NCBI GenBank assembly: GCA_004297305.1
Contig: SCTR01000010.1
Span: 124,001-188,000 of the forward strand
DNA length: 64,000 nucleotides
Source of the DNA: Actinomycetota bacterium
GTDB lineage: Bacteria; Actinomycetota; Actinomycetes; S36-B12; FW305-bin1
Reading direction: 5' to 3'
Under the pieces are notes generated by a model. That model did not search any database, was not told where the DNA came from, and saw only the letters and a list, made by a program, of their open reading frames with translations. Of this stretch, positions 61,487 to 64,000 are shown in pieces; position 1 is the stretch's first letter, and every line of letters begins with the position of its first letter. Both the position numbers and the translations under genes were made by a program.

Positions 61487-61771
61487 CAGGACTCCGTCTC
61501 TCCTACGTCCGCTGTGGGTTCGCTCGTCGCGGCCGGCGCAGTGCTCACGCGACGGGCCGCCTCGCGCAACGGATCCCGCGACAGACCGCCACCTTTGGTT
61601 GGTGCGTTCACCGTGCGACGGAGAGGGCCGGCAAGCCAGTACCCCGCGTTGACTAGTACTGGCAGGGTCACCCGCGAGGGCCTGGGGTGACCGGCAGCGA
61701 CGACGTGGTGCGGTTGGGAGGTCGGTGGGCATGACGGGATGCCCAACGTAAGTGGGCATAGCCGGCTTGCT

Positions 61772-61800
61772 TAGTATCAGTTATCTGCTATCTGATAGTA
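61772..61800 (+). promoter_or_regulatory. inverted-repeat operator upstream of fic
   Basis: TAGTATCAG ... CTGATAGTA, nine-base arms with one mismatch around an 11-base A/T-rich centre containing TATCTGCTATCTG direct repeats. It ends 10 bases before the fic GTG, so it overlaps the start of transcription or translation. The Fic C-terminal winged helix is a candidate binder. Confidence 0.55.
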
Positions 61801-61810
61801 CGATCGCGAG

Positions 61811-63004
61811 GTGGCATCAGAAGCAGCGTGGCCGTCTATCGATTGGGAAGATCGGCCGTGGACGCCCCGAATCGCGCCCGACCTGATCTCGGCGGCCGTC
61901 CGCCGACGTCATACGGGGCCGTATCGCGCCGCTGTCGTGCCCCGCATCGCCGACCTGACACCGACCTTGCCGGGTGAGCTGCTCGCCGCTGCCGACGAGG
62001 CAAGCACCGAGATCGCGCGATTCGACGCCGAGGTGGGCGCGGAGGTTGCACCGTTCTCGGCCGTACTGCTGCGTTCGGAGTCCGCATCGTCATCCATGAT
62101 CGAGAACCTGACCTCCGGAGCGAAGTCGATCGCGCTGGCCGAACTGGGTAGCAGAGACAAGCGGAATGCCACCGAGATCGTGGGCAACGTGGCCGCCATG
62201 CGGGCGGCGCTTGATCTTGCCGACAGGTTGGACGGCGCGGCGATCATCGCCATGCACGCGGCGCTGCTCGGCGACGTACAGCCCGGCATGACAGGGCAGT
62301 GGCGTACTGAGCAGGTCTGGATCGGCGGCACCTCCATCGGCCCACACACGGCCTCATTCGTTCCGCCGCACCATGAGCACGTGGCCGCCCTGATCGATGA
62401 TCTGGTCCGTTTCACTCAACGCGTCGACCTGCCGCTGCTCGTGCAGGTCGCGATCGCGCACGCCCAGTTCGAGACCATCCACCCGTTCCCGGACGGCAAC
62501 GGCCGAACGGGACGGGCGCTGATCCATGCGATGCTTCGCGGCCACGGGCTGACCCGCAACGTCACCGTGCCGGTCTCAGCCGGTCTGCTCACGGACACCA
62601 GCGGCTACTTCCAGGCCCTCACTGCCTACCGGGACGGCAACCCCACCGCCATCGTCGCCAAGCTGGCCGACGCCTCACTCGCCGCCATCATCAATGGCCG
62701 ACAGCTGGTGAACGAACTGCGATCCACCCGCGCGAGCTGGAGTACCAAGATCAAGGCACGCCGGGGTGCGGCTGCCTGGCGCCTTGCCGACCTCCTCGTA
62801 CATCAGCCAGTGGTCGATGCATCCGCCGTCGCCGCCGAGCTCGATCTCGCGCCGCAGAACGTCCAACGTGCGATCAGGCCACTCGTCGAAGGCGGCATAC
62901 TCACCGAGTTCACCGGCTTCAAGCGCAACCGAATGTGGCAGGCGACCGAGATCCTCACTGCCCTAGACGACTTCGCAGCCCGCGCTGGAAGGCGCGGCAG
63001 GTGA
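61811..63004 (+). CDS. Fic-family AMP transferase with C-terminal winged helix
   Basis: A 397-aa protein. The Fic core motif HPFPDGNGRTGR (near residue 223) is complete, with the catalytic His. An N-terminal inhibitory helix motif SSMIEN (S-x3-E-N, near 95) marks a class II Fic that self-inhibits. The last 100 residues form a winged helix (VVDASAVAAELDLAPQNVQRAIRPLVEGG). It should AMPylate a protein target when relieved. The DNA-binding tail suggests it also regulates its own gene. Confidence 0.92.
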   Translation: MASEAAWPSIDWEDRPWTPRIAPDLISAAVRRRHTGPYRAAVVPRIADLTPTLPGELLAAADEASTEIARFDAEVGAEVAPFSAVLLRSESASSSMIENLTSGAKSIALAELGSRDKRNATEIVGNVAAMRAALDLADRLDGAAIIAMHAALLGDVQPGMTGQWRTEQVWIGGTSIGPHTASFVPPHHEHVAALIDDLVRFTQRVDLPLLVQVAIAHAQFETIHPFPDGNGRTGRALIHAMLRGHGLTRNVTVPVSAGLLTDTSGYFQALTAYRDGNPTAIVAKLADASLAAIINGRQLVNELRSTRASWSTKIKARRGAAAWRLADLLVHQPVVDASAVAAELDLAPQNVQRAIRPLVEGGILTEFTGFKRNRMWQATEILTALDDFAARAGRRGR

Positions 63005-63095
63005 CCGACCACTGCCGCCCTTGATCTCGTACGAGTTCAGTGCTGAATGAAGGTACGGGCGATCGGGTCGTTCACGCAAAAGTCGCTCCCGCCGT

Positions 63096-63509
63096 TCAAT
63101 CCTTGACTGCGCCGCGCCCGGTTCGGCCATCTAGGCGGGCCAGGAACACCTCAGTACCGGGTCGTGGAGCTGCACCGGATGCACAGAGGGAAACGAGTGC
63201 GTTGGTGATGGCCCCGACGAAGGATCGATCTTGGGGGAAAGTCCGATTGGCAACGTAGACGAGGCCGTGGTGGGTGCGTCCGACACGTCGCCAATCGTTG
63301 GCGATGGGGGCGAAGTCAGCGATGTTGATGGTGACGAGGACGCGGCGCTGGTCAGTTGCGAAGGCGAGCAGATCCTCGTCCGGGGTCGAGAGGAGGGCAG
63401 GCTCTTCGACGACGGCCGTCACGTCGAGGTTGTGATCGCGGAGCCGGGCGGCGATGGTGCCGCTGAGCATCTCGTCAAGCAGCAGCCGGGCTCGCCGTGT
63501 CCCGGTCAC
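63096..63509 (-). CDS. DUF5615 PIN-like toxin
   Basis: A 137-aa PIN-like protein from GTG 63509, which overlaps the antitoxin stop (GTGA). ARLLLDEMLSGTIAARL holds the first acidic residue, DVTAVVEEPALLSTPDEDLLAFA the second cluster, and VLVTINIADFAPI the third, as in DUF5615. Expected RNase toxin. Confidence 0.8.
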   Translation of the reverse strand: MTGTRRARLLLDEMLSGTIAARLRDHNLDVTAVVEEPALLSTPDEDLLAFATDQRRVLVTINIADFAPIANDWRRVGRTHHGLVYVANRTFPQDRSFVGAITNALVSLCASGAAPRPGTEVFLARLDGRTGRGAVKD

Positions 63510-63952
63510 TGGGCCAGGAGATGCTGCTGACGCTCCCACGCGGCGAGTGCGTCTGCCTCAAGCTGGTCGACATCGGCGATCCAGGCGTCGATCTCGTGCG
63601 GGTACGACGACCAGTAGCGCACCGCGGTGTCGACCAGTCGCGCCGGCACACCGGTGTTCGACGCTACGAGGGCGACGATGCCGGCGGCATCCAACTGCGG
63701 TTCAGCCGCACGGGAGGACTTGACCGCGCGGATCACCTCGCGCACATCGGGACCGCCCAGAAGAACTGCCCGGCGGCCGCTGCGGCCGTCGCGGAACAGG
63801 ACGCCCGGATGCTCGTCCATGCGAAGGCCCTCATCGACGAAGCGATTCGCCACCGACGATCCGGATGATCCGGGGTGCCGCGCGACGTACGCCGAGAGCC
63901 GCGTGCCGACCGCCTCCTCGAAACGGATCGACCTCGGCAACCCACTACCCAT
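63506..63952 (-). CDS. antitoxin partner of the DUF5615 toxin
   Basis: A 148-aa protein from ATG 63952. The N-terminal part SIRFEEAVGTRLSAYVARHPGS..VANRFVDEGLRM looks like a ribbon-helix-helix region. The C-terminal 70 residues (VALVASNTGVPARLVDTAVRYWSSYPHEID) recur in DUF433-like antitoxins. It lies first in the operon, as usual for antitoxins. Confidence 0.75.
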   Translation of the reverse strand: MGSGLPRSIRFEEAVGTRLSAYVARHPGSSGSSVANRFVDEGLRMDEHPGVLFRDGRSGRRAVLLGGPDVREVIRAVKSSRAAEPQLDAAGIVALVASNTGVPARLVDTAVRYWSSYPHEIDAWIADVDQLEADALAAWERQQHLLAQ

Positions 63953-63954
63953 GA

Positions 63955-63965
63955 CTACATTGTAG
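63955..63965 (-). promoter_or_regulatory. small palindrome at the antitoxin start
   Basis: CTACATTGTAG (4-3-4 inverted repeat) three bases upstream of the antitoxin ATG, A/T-rich against the background. A likely autoregulatory operator. Confidence 0.4.
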
Positions 63966-64000
63966 CGGCGGCCAGATATCGGAGTCACAAGCTCAGCCAT

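Overview
The window is high-GC, gene-dense actinomycete DNA. Taxon-diagnostic content includes an IdeR/DtxR repressor, a WhiB7 gene, mycoredoxin, UdgX, a PPA1309-family protein, a UPF0182 protein and an initiator tRNA of actinobacterial type. From about 39.9 to 58.5 kb the gene order (UPF0182, PDZ/Lon-like protease, DUF2342 metalloprotease, ThiF-like, ABC1 kinase, whiB7, uvrD2, mycoredoxin, nudC) matches, from memory, the order around whiB7 in Mycobacterium. That stretch is therefore conserved backbone. The genus cannot be fixed from the sequence.

Layout. 0-16.5 kb is housekeeping and metabolism. It holds a tmsA-tmsB pair (10-methyl fatty acids), ideR, a ParA ATPase with a Lys-rich ribbon-helix-helix partner, udgX, an M13 peptidase, an alpha/beta hydrolase, and a two-component system divergent from a lipoprotein-adaptor-MacB-type ABC exporter operon. 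17.7-39.6 kb is a defence island. It starts with a three-gene operon (SNF2/DUF3883 helicase, DUF1156 adenine methylase, DUF499 ATPase with an N-terminal Swt1-type HEPN domain). Next come a ribbon-helix-helix/TPR protein and a divergent frameshifted MazF/PemK-like gene. Then follows a discrete element of about 10.6 kb bounded by 35-bp direct repeats derived from the 3' half of the initiator tRNA gene. That element carries a SIR2-APAZ plus short Argonaute pair (SPARSA), a Hachiman pair (HamA/HamB), an XRE regulator with an AbiEii-like nucleotidyltransferase interrupted by a stop codon, and a frameshifted tyrosine integrase beside the intact tRNA-fMet.

39.9-58.5 kb is the conserved backbone. whiB7 has an unusual leader: a promoter with an A/T tract next to the -35, a 118-codon leader ORF containing nine 15-bp tandem units, an attenuator-like terminator, and a 47-bp tandem duplication of the gene's own 3' end just downstream. 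58.5-64 kb holds an acyltransferase, an MmyB-type regulator, a short-chain dehydrogenase, a Fic protein with its own palindromic operator, and a DUF5615 toxin-antitoxin pair.

The most notable content is the clustering of three different defence systems plus toxin-antitoxin remnants, the initiator-tRNA attachment site with a broken integrase, the HEPN-DUF499/DUF1156/SNF2 operon, and the whiB7 leader architecture. Start codons were chosen by frame, ribosome binding site and family length. A few may be off by one codon or base.
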